This document shows positions 49,501-59,684 of a stretch of DNA of 64,000 nucleotides, piece by piece; within the stretch, counting starts at the first letter, position 1, and the number at the start of each line of letters is the position of its first letter. The translations under genes were made by a program, and so were the position numbers. The notes under the pieces were generated by a model. The model saw nothing but the letters and a program-made list of their open reading frames with translations, was not told the DNA's origin and did not search any database. Origin of the DNA: Rotaria sordida (lineage: Eukaryota > Rotifera > Eurotatoria > Philodinida > Philodinidae). The DNA is taken from positions 186,001 through 250,000 of the forward strand of contig CAJNOL010000051.1 of assembly GCA_905250125.1 (NCBI GenBank). The letters are read 5' to 3'.

Positions 49501-51843
49501 GATCAATCTTACTAAAAACCAGCGTTTGCATTTTAATCGACGTTCTTAGTAAGATAACAATATCTTAATCAATTTAAAGTGATTTCTGACAAAATTCAGA
49601 CTAGAAATAAATACAACATTGGGCTTTGATTGAAAATATTTGATAGGGTGATCACAAGAGGAAAATGATGTTTGAATCGTAACACTAATATATGCAAACT
49701 AATAGAGGCTAAGTTAGTACTTGCAATTAGGGCTTATTGTCATACGCATGTACTCAAAATATTAGGTTAATATTATAAAGAATAATAATTCTTCACGGTG
49801 GACAGCTACTTTTGTCTAGCACTGTATAGATCTACCGTATTTGAATTAATGTTGCATTTGCACTTGGATATGCAAGAACATGCGATGCTGGAGCATAAAA
49901 TGTATTTAAATAGAGATACATATTAAGTCTATTAAAAATTAAAGACAAAGATAAAACTGAATTTATTTCAAAAAAAAAAAACTAACTTGAGACCATGACA
50001 TTGTTGTATAGTAGCTTTCTGTAATTGAATAAAGCAATATGATGAAGTACCTTTTTTATAACGAAGACTTTGTCGTGTAGCATCAATACATAAACCATTA
50101 GAAGCTTGATAAATACAATAAATTGTTTTAGAAATTAAAAATGAAGAAGAAAAAAAACTTTACATGGAACTAATGTTGATACATCTGAAGGAACAGTATT
50201 ACGTCGAAATTGAAGAACTTCTCCATCAAGATAACCACCTAAATTAAACGATAATTATTAATTACTAGAATAAAACATATTCATACGAGGAATAGTTGTA
50301 GATAATGCTGGAATATTTGCAATATTATTCCATTCAATTGTAATTCGTGGATTTGGTGAAGTTCCACTTGGAGCTGCACATAGAACGAAAACTTCGACAG
50401 TTGATATGGTATTATCAATCGATGAATAATTAAAACGATAAAATACTCGTTGAATAAGATTGCCTGAACAAGGTATTGCTATAAAAAGCAATGAAAAAAA
50501 TAAAATAAACAAAAGATAGTAGAAATAAAATTTAAAAAAAAAAACTTTCGAAAAAACATACGTGTAACATTTGTTGCATTTTTAAAATCAGCAAAATTTG
50601 TTGAATCATCTATTGAGGCATTTGCAGCAACAAAAAAACTACTATCAATTTCACTATATTGTAAACTATCTCTCAATGGACATCTACTCCATGTTTGATA
50701 TTGATTGCTACATAAGGTAATATCAGTTACATTACAAACAGAACGATAACGTTGAGTTCGTGTAATTGGATATCTACCAGGACAGTAATCATAAATAGAA
50801 CCATTAGTAAATGATATATCATTGATATTTGGAGAATTTGGAATTCGAAAATAATATTCGCTTGTAGAATCTCTTATATTTGTTGTAGATGATGAAGATA
50901 TTTGTGTAAAAAAAGTGACGTTTACAAGTGAAGTTGAATCACCACCTTTCAAAAATGATGTTGCAGAATTTATACGAGTATAAAGATTCTGTGTAGAAAA
51001 AGAAAAACAATATTGAATTAGAAACAAAAAAAGAAATATGATATATAATATTATACAGATATTGCAGTCGATGTACATGAAATATCACGATTAATTCCAA
51101 ATAAAACATTTACATTATCTTGACAAGTCATACCAGCTAAATTTCCAGGTAATGTAAATAATATATCTGATGGTTGTTTAATAGGAGCACCTATAGAATA
51201 ATTTACTGTACTAGAAGATGATGATAGTGTTGTCGGTTGAAATAAATCTGAATATTTATTAACAAATGTTGTACGTAGATTTGTTGCATCTTCATATCTG
51301 CTTAAAAATGTTATATTTCTTGTTGAATAAAATCTTCCAAGAACTTCATTAAGCTCAAACTATATTCAAATGATAATAATATTCTATTTTATTGAATTAT
51401 AATAACATACTTGTACACAAACAAATGGAAAATAATCATATAGAGCTGCTGATGTACTATTCGAGCAATTCCATGTTTGAAAACTTAGTTGATTCGCAGA
51501 AGCATAAGAAGCAGTAGTTCGTATTGATTTACATATTGGTGATACTTCCAGATCAGAATCTTCACAATCCTAGATAAACAGAAAAAAAAAGAAATTTAGC
51601 GAAAATTTTCATACAATTTTAAACGACAAACAGAATCACAGCAACAGTTTGAATCACAAACATTAATTCGAACATCGCATGAACATGGAGCGGGATCAGT
51701 AACAGCTGGATTGTCAAAATCACGTTGACTTAAAACAATATCTATGGAAAAAAGGTTTAAATTAATGTTTTAATTAAAAGATAATTACATGGATTGAGTT
51801 GAAGAATGATGAGAATGCAAATAAGAAAATATATTGCATTCAT
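46594..51843 (-). CDS. TCTN: Tectonic-family ciliary transition-zone protein
   Basis: About 11 exons from 51843-51789 (signal peptide MNAIYFLICILIILQLNP) down to a final exon ending in MMCPF at 46594. The second exon has CSCDVRINVCDSNCCCDSVC, the Cys signature of tectonics (CDxxxxCDxNCCCDxxC). DCEDSDLEVSPIC, LAGMTCQDNVNVLFGINRDI, CPGRYPITRTQRYRSVC and EWNNIANIP follow in the extracellular beta-rich region. A C-terminal TM (YTIAMILIFIAISVVVMHVL) is present as in TCTN2/3. Tectonics act with MKS/B9 proteins at the transition zone. The paralogue cannot be told. The intron 47275-49835 is 2.5 kb and holds a hAT fossil and other repeats. Convergent with PSMG1, divergent from COX5B. Confidence 0.85.
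47889..48253 (+). pseudogene. Fossil of hAT transposase C-terminal region in Tectonic intron
   Basis: One frame reads ESDIVLLKEFIFNEDSFIDD and then SECVLSCWKKHSCMYL. After stops and a frameshift a second frame (48083-48253) reads ILVSSATRKRIFNEIDRILE and ERHQMNPKSFDSFVFCGIYD. The order WWKxHS, ATSxxxERxFS-like, NPxxxDxxVF-like is the dimerisation end of hAT transposases. It is clearly broken. Confidence 0.65.
48335..49398. mobile_element. 1.05-kb TIR element with ACCGG-rich ends in Tectonic intron
   Basis: Left end GTCCTATCCGTACCAGACTT then GGAACCGG; right end reverse complement GTCCTGTACGGGTCATACTT then GGAACCGG. Subterminal clusters of CCGGTCCGG-like motifs (48360-48440, 49340-49375) are typical of hAT-derived elements. 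No clear 8-bp duplication, so it is old. Confidence 0.65.
49440..49815. repeat. Dispersed repeat, copy 1 (Tectonic intron)
   Basis: Aligns by eye with 62290-62645 in the ANKLE2 intron. Shared blocks are CTTACTAAAAACCA, TTCTTA-TAAGA-AACAATATCT, GATCACAAGA-GA-AATGATG, GCTTATTGTC and TATAAAGAATA, in the same order and orientation. Non-coding. Confidence 0.65.
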
Positions 51844-52228
51844 TATAATGTCCGATGGTGATTTAATGATGTCTTCTGACAGAATATGTAAATCGCCATT
51901 ATTGATTCGGTTACTATTGACTAACCTATGATATATCTATGAATGGTTTAAAACATATTTCTATAAATTAAGAAAAACAAATTTATAAATGCATTTGAAT
52001 TTTTAATAATTCTTTAAGTTGAAATAAAAAATGCATAACTAAATAGATCAAATCTAATTGGTTATCATTGTCCAATAGGAATAGAAAAATGAAATCTCTC
52101 TCTTTGTCTATCACCATCCACAATCCATTTTTTCCCTGAGCCTCGTGTTTTGATATTCTTGAGATCGTTTACCATAAATTTTATTGTAGATAAATTGTTT
52201 TTTCCGAAATAAAAAAGCAAAAAAAACA
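51844..52228. promoter_or_regulatory. 385-bp divergent promoter region, Tectonic / COX5B
   Basis: All sequence between the two divergent starts. Acceptor-like sites lie near each ATG: TCTGTCAG on the Tectonic side (near 51873) and ATTGTAG on the COX5B side (near 52189), fitting trans-spliced or short-leader mRNAs. No classical TATA assignment is possible. Confidence 0.4.
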
Positions 52229-53254
52229 ATGCTAGCTCATATAGCTGCTAGTGGTCGATGTGCTACTCTTAGTACACTTCCTCGTGTCAATACATTAGCT
52301 GTTATCCGTAAGGCTTCAGCATCAAGTGGAAATAGAAAAACCGAAGAACCAGTAGCTGTTTCAACACCAGGTAGTTCAAGTGATGATCCAAATAATTCAC
52401 CAATGAGTCAACGACCATTACCTCCCGATGACGGCAAAGTTCGTAAGTTAATATATCTATATTGATTTATGCAAATCTAATAATTTATTTCTTCAAAGGT
52501 TTCCCAAACCCTTGGGATGTTATCCTTAACAAGCGTCGTTTTGAATATGCTATGGTTTGTAATAAATAAAAAAAGATTTAATTTTCATTTATATGTCTAT
52601 TTTATGTTGTAGAAATTCAAAGGATATGATGATCCATTCGATATGATGCCAGTTAAACGTATTGAAAATAGCACAGCAGAAAATCCAAATTTATTACCAA
52701 GTTGTAATGATAAACGACTAATGGCTTGTATCTGTAAGTCTATTTTATACTTATTATCTATGTATCACATAAATAAAAGTGTAGGTCCCGATGTGGGAGA
52801 AGTTAGCCATACTCCTCAATTTTTTTGTCATGTCTGTAGAAGTTTTGAGTTGTTGCCAGAAATCTGTTTGTCAAGTTTAATAACGCAGCTTTTCTCAGTT
52901 ATTTTTTGTTAGACAGGCTATTGTCAAATTTTTAGCTTCTTTCACTTCTAAAAAATATCTAGAGTCCTGAATAGAAGCTGTTTTTCTTTTTCTAAGAATT
53001 ATAAAAATGATTATTTCTATACATATATTTATAGGTAATGAGGACGTATATCACTTGAAATGGATGCATCTTCATCGTGGTGAACCAAAACGATGTTATT
53101 GTGGTATGAAATAAATAATATATAATTTTGTTTTCTTTTTTTCGAATATTTAATTTTGTCTATAGGACATTGGTTCAAATTAACTGAACGACAATTTGTT
53201 GACTTAAGTGATTTTGGTATAACTGAAGATATGCAAAAACCAGCCGCTCATTAA
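52229..53254 (+). CDS. COX5B: Cytochrome c oxidase subunit 5B (mitochondrial)
   Basis: Five exons: 52229-52442, 52499-52554, 52613-52733, 53035-53103, 53166-53254. The Arg/Ser-rich N terminus (MLAHIAASGRCATLS) is a mitochondrial presequence. FPNPWDVILNKRRFEYAMKF and LPSCNDKRLMACICNEDVYH match COX5B. The zinc site is CIC ... RCYCGHWFKL: the distal pair is C-x-C rather than the mammalian C-x-x-C, which I recall as common in invertebrates. It is a nuclear-encoded structural subunit of complex IV in the inner membrane. The small RAMP-like gene starts 199 bp downstream on the same strand. Confidence 0.93.
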
Positions 53255-53453
53255 GACTTGTCCTTTTGTCTATTATTAGATTATTGTAATCCTTCTTTAA
53301 CTCTTATAATACTTTCACTCTAGTTTGATCGGTTTTTTTTTCATAGTGTTCAAATTGAAATAAAAGAAAACCAAAACAATATGTTCTTTTTCTTTTTTTT
53401 TTCACTCTCTCTCTCTCTCTGTCTTAGTCATTTAAATCTAATTAAAGAAGAAT

Positions 53454-53873
53454 ATGACAGCAGTTTTAGTTCTTCTTTTTCTAATATTCATTTTTAATAC
53501 AATCTATGCTGAATTATATCCAATAGTTTTATTTAATCATACGAATCTAGAAAATAATATTTGTTATATGACAAATATAGAAAATAAAACTAATCATTGG
53601 TGTGAATTAGTTACATCTGAATTCATTTTACCAACAATAAAAACATGTGTAACAATTAATGAAAGTTTATCAAATCTTGATGATCAAACAATAATTAATG
53701 AATGGATTGATCGATCAATAGCAATAACAAATTGTTCGTATTATCTTTTATCATCAATGACAATATCTCAAAAACGTATTTTAACAATAGTACAATCAAT
53801 ATTATTATTTATTCTTTTTTTACCATTTATTTTTGAATTAAGTTTAACTATTATTCAATATTGTTTTTATTAA
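53454..53873 (+). CDS. Small type I membrane glycoprotein with RAMP-like cysteine spacing
   Basis: Intronless, 139 residues. Signal peptide (VLVLLFLIFIFNTIYA), a short ectodomain with several N-x-S/T sequons and five Cys, then a C-terminal TM (ILTIVQSILLFILFLPFIF) with almost no tail. The segment WCELVTSEFILPTIKTC has a WC-x14-C spacing equal to that of RAMPs (receptor activity-modifying proteins), and another Cys follows 28 residues later (ITNCS). RAMPs partner class B GPCRs. This is a weak, spacing-based resemblance; an unrelated small glycoprotein is equally possible. ATG13 begins 62 bp downstream; AATAAATAAA follows the stop. Confidence 0.7.
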   Translation: MTAVLVLLFLIFIFNTIYAELYPIVLFNHTNLENNICYMTNIENKTNHWCELVTSEFILPTIKTCVTINESLSNLDDQTIINEWIDRSIAITNCSYYLLSSMTISQKRILTIVQSILLFILFLPFIFELSLTIIQYCFY

Positions 53874-53935
53874 TAGATCAATAAATAAAAAACAAAAGAA
53901 AATATAAACATTTTATGTATCTTTTTCTTTCAGAT

Positions 53936-56759
53936 ATGACTGATTATCAATTAAGTAATGATGATCATGAAGCATTGGAAAAATTTACAAAATTTTTCTT
54001 AGTTAAAGCAGCACAAATTATTGTACAATCACGTTTAGGTGAAAAGAAAACAACAAAATCTAAGCCTGTTTATTCAGGAAGTGAATGGGTAAAAAAATTA
54101 AATATAATATATAATAATGATTTTCATAAAATGATCTTATCCCTTTTCTTTTAGTTTCATCTATCGATTAAAGATATCCCAGAAGTGACTGTAAATGCAA
54201 AAAAATGTTTAGGAGATGCTCAACATCTCCTAATCAATCCTCCACACAGTCCATTTTGTGTTGAAATATCATTACGTACACCTGATGGTGATACAATTAC
54301 ATTAGAAACATGGTGCATATCATTCGATGATTCAATATTCGATCCAGCACAACGTGTTCGATTTAATGTATATAATCGTATGAGTGTTGTACTTCGATCT
54401 TTAGTTGCTTGTACACGTGCAACACCAACATATCAATTATCACGTAAACAATCCGCAGATAAATATATTATTTGTTATAAAATGTATAGTGGTGAACCTA
54501 TTGTTAGTCATCTTGGTGAACATTATTCAAAAAAAACAATTGGAAGTATAGTTACACCTATTGGACGTTTTGTATTGAATGTTGCTTATCGTACATGTTT
54601 AACAATGTCATCACCACAAATGGATAGTGGAACAAGTAGTGCTATGACACAATTTGGTATGGATATTAGAGATGATCATTTTTCATTGGATAGAAATCAA
54701 CATAGTGTTGAAGAGTAAGTGGATTTTAAAGAGAAACAATATATATATATATATACATAGTGGTGTCCGAGGAAGAAACTTCAGTCTTGAAGTCTACTGT
54801 TTATCCCTTGGTGATGCTCAAAATTGATCATACTGATTGACTTATTTTTCTAATATCCCAATATAGTTTCAACAAATTAAGCTACAATTTTCGCGAAACT
54901 ATAGTTCCGTATTCATAGTTTATCAACTCGTGATATCATGTATTTACTCTGTCAGACTAGAAGTACTGAGAACGATGTGTTTCAATTTTGTTCAAAATTG
55001 ATCTGACACCACATGCAAAATGGCTGAGTATTTTACGTCGTATTTCATTCTTTTCAACGGGAATGAGACATTTGCAAAAAGTGTTAACAAAATTTCACTT
55101 CATTGTAGAAAGTGTAACTTCTCGATCAAAAGAATAAAATACGAGACTTTTAATTATAATATGTGCTTTTTTAGTACATATCTAGTCTAGCAGAGTTAAT
55201 ATTTAACACAGAGAACTAATATTTCGAGGATATAAACTATGAAAACCGAGTTAAATTTTGACGAAAAATCGCAATTCAATTTATTGAAACTATCGTCAGA
55301 TACAGTAGTTGCAAAAATTACCTAAATATTAATCTTTAAGTCTCATAGTTTGACTACAAATGGAGCATGTTGAACTCGAAAGTCAACATAGATTTTTTTT
55401 TTCTTCAGACGAGGATATCTCAAAATAGAAAACAGTTTTAGTTTGTCTGATTTATGAAGTATTCTTCGGATAATCTTCATATGAGAGTTGATGAAGATCG
55501 TCAAAAAGTGATCTATATCTTCCGCTACTTTAAATCATTTATCTTGAGGTTTGCTTTAGTGAGTGCTTTGCTCCAATCAAATTTTCTTGGAAAATTCCAC
55601 GATTGCAGTCTTTAGTGGAGAAGAGATCTATGTGGAGACCGTCGCAAACAATGGAGGCTTTTCTGCACCTCGAGATTATAGCGGATTGGACTACCCTATC
55701 TATAACACGATATAGATATTCAAACCTTCATTTGTTAATAAGAAAATGGAGGTGAATACATTTAAATAGTAGAAAACTAGAAAAGTGACAAAAAAGTCAG
55801 TGTTTTAATCGTAAATCTTTTGCGTTAAGGTCTATCGATCTCGAATTGCTGCTTGTGATCCCTATTTGTAGTCGAAATATCAGGTCAAAGGATTGAATTT
55901 TATATACTTTTTATCCAGTGATGGGACTTCTTGCAACTACCGTATTAAAAAAACAAGGTGATCGGTTAGGTACAGGATCAATTTTGAGTGTCCTTGTATA
56001 TATATTCACTATTTATGTTTAGAGATAGTGATGCACAATTGCCATCAGCACATAATTCCAGTGTACCGAAAAGTTCACCTATTGAAGTAACAAAACGAAG
56101 ACATACAAGTTGTGACTCGGTTTCTTCCAGTCATGGGTAAATTTAATCATAAACTTATACATTTTATAATTATATTATTCTTCTTTTAAGAACACCTGAT
56201 AAAGTCTATTATAGTAAATTACGTGCAGCTTTTGCAACACCCGGTACAACAGCGCATCCATCACATATGAGTTCATATACTCGTACGAATGACAATGATT
56301 TGCCATTTGTACTTATGATGCAACAACAAGAAAATACTCATCAACAACAGCATTTAATGGAACAAGATCAATCACAAGAACAAAATTCGAAAAATAATTA
56401 TTTTCTAGGTGGTGATTCAGAAAATGAAACAGCACCCGATGATTTTATTCTTGTTGAAGTGGTATGTGATTAATAAATAAATATTCATTGAATAATTCTA
56501 ATTGATGGGTTTTTTTTCTTTTTTTTAATAGAAACCATTTTTTGGTAAAAGTGATTCAACAGATGATTTAGCTTTGTTTATTCGTTCATGTCAACAACCA
56601 CCAATGCTTGAATCATTTGTTGTTGAACCATCACTGGGTGAAACAATCAACCAGTTGAATGAAGAATTACGTATATTTGAATCGAAAGTTGAAGAATTCG
56701 ATCAACTTGTTAGTATTTTGGATATGAACTACAAAGCGTCATCAGATGCTGCTGAATAA
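53936..56759 (+). CDS. ATG13: Autophagy-related protein 13 (ATG13)
   Basis: Exons 53936-about 54088, 54155-54715, 56022-about 56137, 56190-56461 and 56532-56759. The HORMA domain is recognisable from EALEKFTKFFLVKAAQIIVQ, FHLSIKDIPEVTVNAKKCL, CVEISLRTPDGDTITLETWC, NRMSVVLRSLVACTRATPTY, QLSRKQ and VTPIGRFVLNVAYRTCL. A Ser/Gln-rich linker leads to the C-terminal DDFILVEVKPFFGKSDSTDD and RSCQQPP, matching the DDFVMVDLKPAF region of metazoan ATG13 used for FIP200/ATG101-complex functions. It scaffolds the ULK1 kinase complex at autophagy initiation and is under mTORC1 control, linking it functionally to TSC1 in this window. TTTCAG lies 2 nt before the ATG, a probable trans-splice acceptor. The intron 54716-56021 is 1.3 kb and contains inverted repeats. 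Confidence 0.92.
54866..55307. repeat. Inverted repeat in ATG13 intron
   Basis: Left TATAGTTTCAACAAATTAAG ... CATAGTTTAT mirrors right ATAAACTATG ... TTTATTGAAACTATCG with many mismatches. It is an older foldback element within the 1.3-kb intron. Confidence 0.5.
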
Positions 56760-58642
56760 TTAACATGTTGCAACTTGCATATCTCTTATATAAAACAATA
56801 CAACAGTGCTTTCGGATTAATTTGTCCGTTTCTTATTCCTTTTTTTTTTTGACAACTAAATTTTGATTCGTCATTCTTTTTTTTGTACAGTCGGGTAGAA
56901 AGAAAAAATCTATAATACTTATGAAACTCTATTCATTTTTATATTTAGTTGATGAGCAAAGCATATAAAATATGACTTAAAATAAACATTATTTTTTCTT
57001 TAGAAATAGAAAAAAAATTCTTGAAACTTACACAATGATGAATAGGCGGAAAAAAACACCTAAAATTTAAGAAAATCATGGATAAATTGTTATTTAATAT
57101 TTATCTATGGATCTGTAAAAACTTTGCTAAAGTAAATAGAGATGTGGTTTGAATTATGAATGGCATTGTAATAAAAACGAAAGAAACTTATAGAGGTGCC
57201 ATTGTTTTTATTTAGTGATGGAAATTTCTATTGAATAAAAGAGATGTATCATCTATTGATTTATTTAATAATGTACAAAGAAAGTAAATTAAATGATTCC
57301 TTAATTAATAAAAATCATGCATGATAAAGAACTGAAAAATAAAATTGTTTATAATCTTTAAGAAATATCACATTCTAGTCTATTCAATAACTATCTTGAA
57401 TATTGGATATTATAGTATATATAATACCGTGTAAGAATCATATTATTCACGTTATAAGGAGAAGATGATGAGCTGATTTAAGATTTTTCGCTCGTTGCCT
57501 GAATAATTGAGCTGATGTTACGAACAAATTGATCAATAGTAGATAAATAAATACTTGTCAATGCAATGAAAGCACAAGTTTTAGTTAACAAATGTTTGAC
57601 AAGTTAAATAAACCGAGTGCAAATTATTTCGAGATACATGGACCATTTCAGGCAAAACGAAACATACCCATCTTTTCTTTAACTTTGATTATTCAAAAGA
57701 GTTACTTTTATGAGTGAGTTCTTTTAGCATAGACATATGTGAAAATGTTGCCTTTCTTAGCTGACTATTAATTAAAAAATAATTAGTAAATATCTCTCTA
57801 GCTATACAAGAAAAACTACAAAAACCCTAGGGTAGACTCCACGGCATGAATCACATCTATGGTGAAATTTTTAGCGAGATCGGACTCAGAAAAAAACATC
57901 CTTTTAAAAACCGGTTTTCTAGACATCCTATCAAGTTTCAGAAAAAATTTGATGTCCTACCATCATCTAGAGATTCTGAAGAAGGATTTATAGTGTTTGA
58001 AATTGATTTCCGGCTTCTTATTTGGTTATAAGAGCATTATTTTCGTTTGTACATCCATGCTCCATCACGTTACTTACGACAAGTAAATTGATTTCTGTTC
58101 AAAAATGTAGACATACTCGAAAAAAAATTTGGATAGAGATTTTGTAACTTTAGAAGTTGTGTACAGAATGTACCGTTTTGTTTTCAAAAATGCTGACTTT
58201 TTACTTCAAAACTTTTACTCACATATATTTTTTCTGAAATCCTGAAACATATATCAAAACATACAGGATTTTGTGAAGAACTTTGTAGCATATTTAAAAT
58301 ATTAACGAAGTCTTTATAGAAAAATTTTTTCGTTTTTTGGGCCATCGTCGTTAGACGATCGAGTAGGTGTTCGTATTTTAAATTTTGTGTCGGCAAAAAG
58401 AAAAACGCTATTTGAAAAACAGAGACAATAGTTTTGTAGAGCAGGAAATTCTCTATCAAATAAACTTAAAACAAAATCTCTAATATGTTGAACAATGCTC
58501 TAAGAAGAGAAAAACATTTTCTTCCGTTTATCATGCGTCATCCGTTATTAATATTTCAATATGAAAGTCGTCAAGATAATATTATTTTCATAGTTCATAG
58601 TAATTCTCTTCCTTTAATGATGATGTTTTATTTATTTATTTT

Positions 58643-58675
58643 GACGTTTCGGTGCATCAAAGTGACCTTCGTCAG
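58643..58675 (-). ncRNA. Second candidate hammerhead motif, opposite arm
   Basis: Reverse complement of the motif at 59015-59047, identical across CTGACGA ... GAAACGTC. Because the two lie in opposite orientation, any transcript across the palindrome carries only one in functional sense and would also fold into a long hairpin. Confidence 0.5.
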
Positions 58676-59014
58676 AAATAGGAATGATTAAAGTTTACAT
58701 CAAATTCTAAATATTCTCTTGTTTTTTTTTGTTTTTTTTTTTCCCTTTATATATATGTCTATCTTGTTATTTGTTTTCGTTCTTCTGTTGTGAATAACGT
58801 ATATAATATATATAATAGTGGCACGGACAAGACGGTAATACTGGCAAGGAAAGGCTGGCCCTTTCATCTTAGTCCGTGCCACTATTATATATATTATATA
58901 CGTTATTCACAACAGAAGAACGAAAACAAATAACAAGATAGACATATATATAAAGGGAAAAAAAAAAACAAGAGAATATTTAGAATTTGATGTAAACTTT
59001 AATCATTCCTATTT

Positions 59015-59047
59015 CTGACGAAGGTCACTTTGATGCACCGAAACGTC
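59015..59047 (+). ncRNA. Candidate short-stem hammerhead ribozyme motif
   Basis: CTGACGA (59015-59021), stem-II region AGGTCACTTTGATGCACC with GGT/ACC closing pairs, GAAA (59040-59043), then CGTC. Stem III would be only A-C/G-U, as in the tiny dimer-forming motifs described for Penelope-like elements. A few T/A pairs flank it for stem I. Activity is untested. Confidence 0.5.
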
Positions 59048-59684
59048 AAAATAAATAAATAAAACATCATCATTAAAGGAAGAGAATTACTATAAACTAT
59101 GAATTCATCAACCTTCCTCACACGTTATGAATAATATTATTTTACTTAAAACTCGGTTTTTCTTTAGAAAATAGAAAAGATTATTGTCTTATACACAACT
59201 CGATATACTCCATAATCTGAATCGATCCAGAACGTTCTAGGCAAAATGTTTGTTAGGCTGAAAAGCCAGTTTTTCAAAAAAAGCTCGCATATGAAGACTT
59301 AAGAAGTTTTCTCATGATCATATTTGACATCAGCATGACCAATAGCTAACAATCTAGTAGCTTTCGATGAGAAAACGATTGAGATCAGTTAGAAATGTTC
59401 GTTCATCAATATCTACATTTTCACTATTCAATTTCAACAAATGCGAAAATAATTTCTGTTTTCTTTTTCTTTTCTCTTCATAAAAACATCACAGTTTTTA
59501 ATAAAAATGAATTTTTAAAACAAAAATTATATTAATCAAATACTTTCAAATGTTTATATTAACATTAAGAACGATTCTTTCGAAAGAACAAGAAAAAAAA
59601 AATTTGATGAAGAGCGATATCTATCGGATTAAGTGAAATAGCTTTTTTCGTTTGTCAATCTGTAGACAGAAAAGAAAATCTTCA

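Larger units (their letters stand above)
58590..59101. repeat. Near-perfect 0.5-kb palindrome with hammerhead-like cores (Penelope-like origin suspected)
   Basis: Arms of about 230-240 bp are almost identical reverse complements, differing mainly in poly-T lengths, around a 43-nt spacer (58829-58871). The arms meet it at GTGGCACGGAC (left) and GTCCGTGCCAC (right). Each arm carries CTGACGA, an 18-nt stem-loop region, then GAAACGTC: plus strand 59015-59047, minus strand 58675-58643. CTGANGA plus GAAA is the hammerhead-ribozyme core, and the short GAAACGTC form is known from Penelope-like retroelements. Confidence 0.8.
56760..59684. other. 2.9-kb intergenic region between ATG13 and ANKLE2
   Basis: AT-rich, without a credible gene. 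Its one clear structure is the palindrome at 58590-59101. 56760-58590 and 59110-59680 show nothing recognisable; an acceptor-like CTGTAG is near 59664. Confidence 0.6.

Noticed and set aside
58485-58691. 68-codon plus-strand ORF
   Set aside because: Runs into the left palindrome arm; coding appearance is not supported by any motif.
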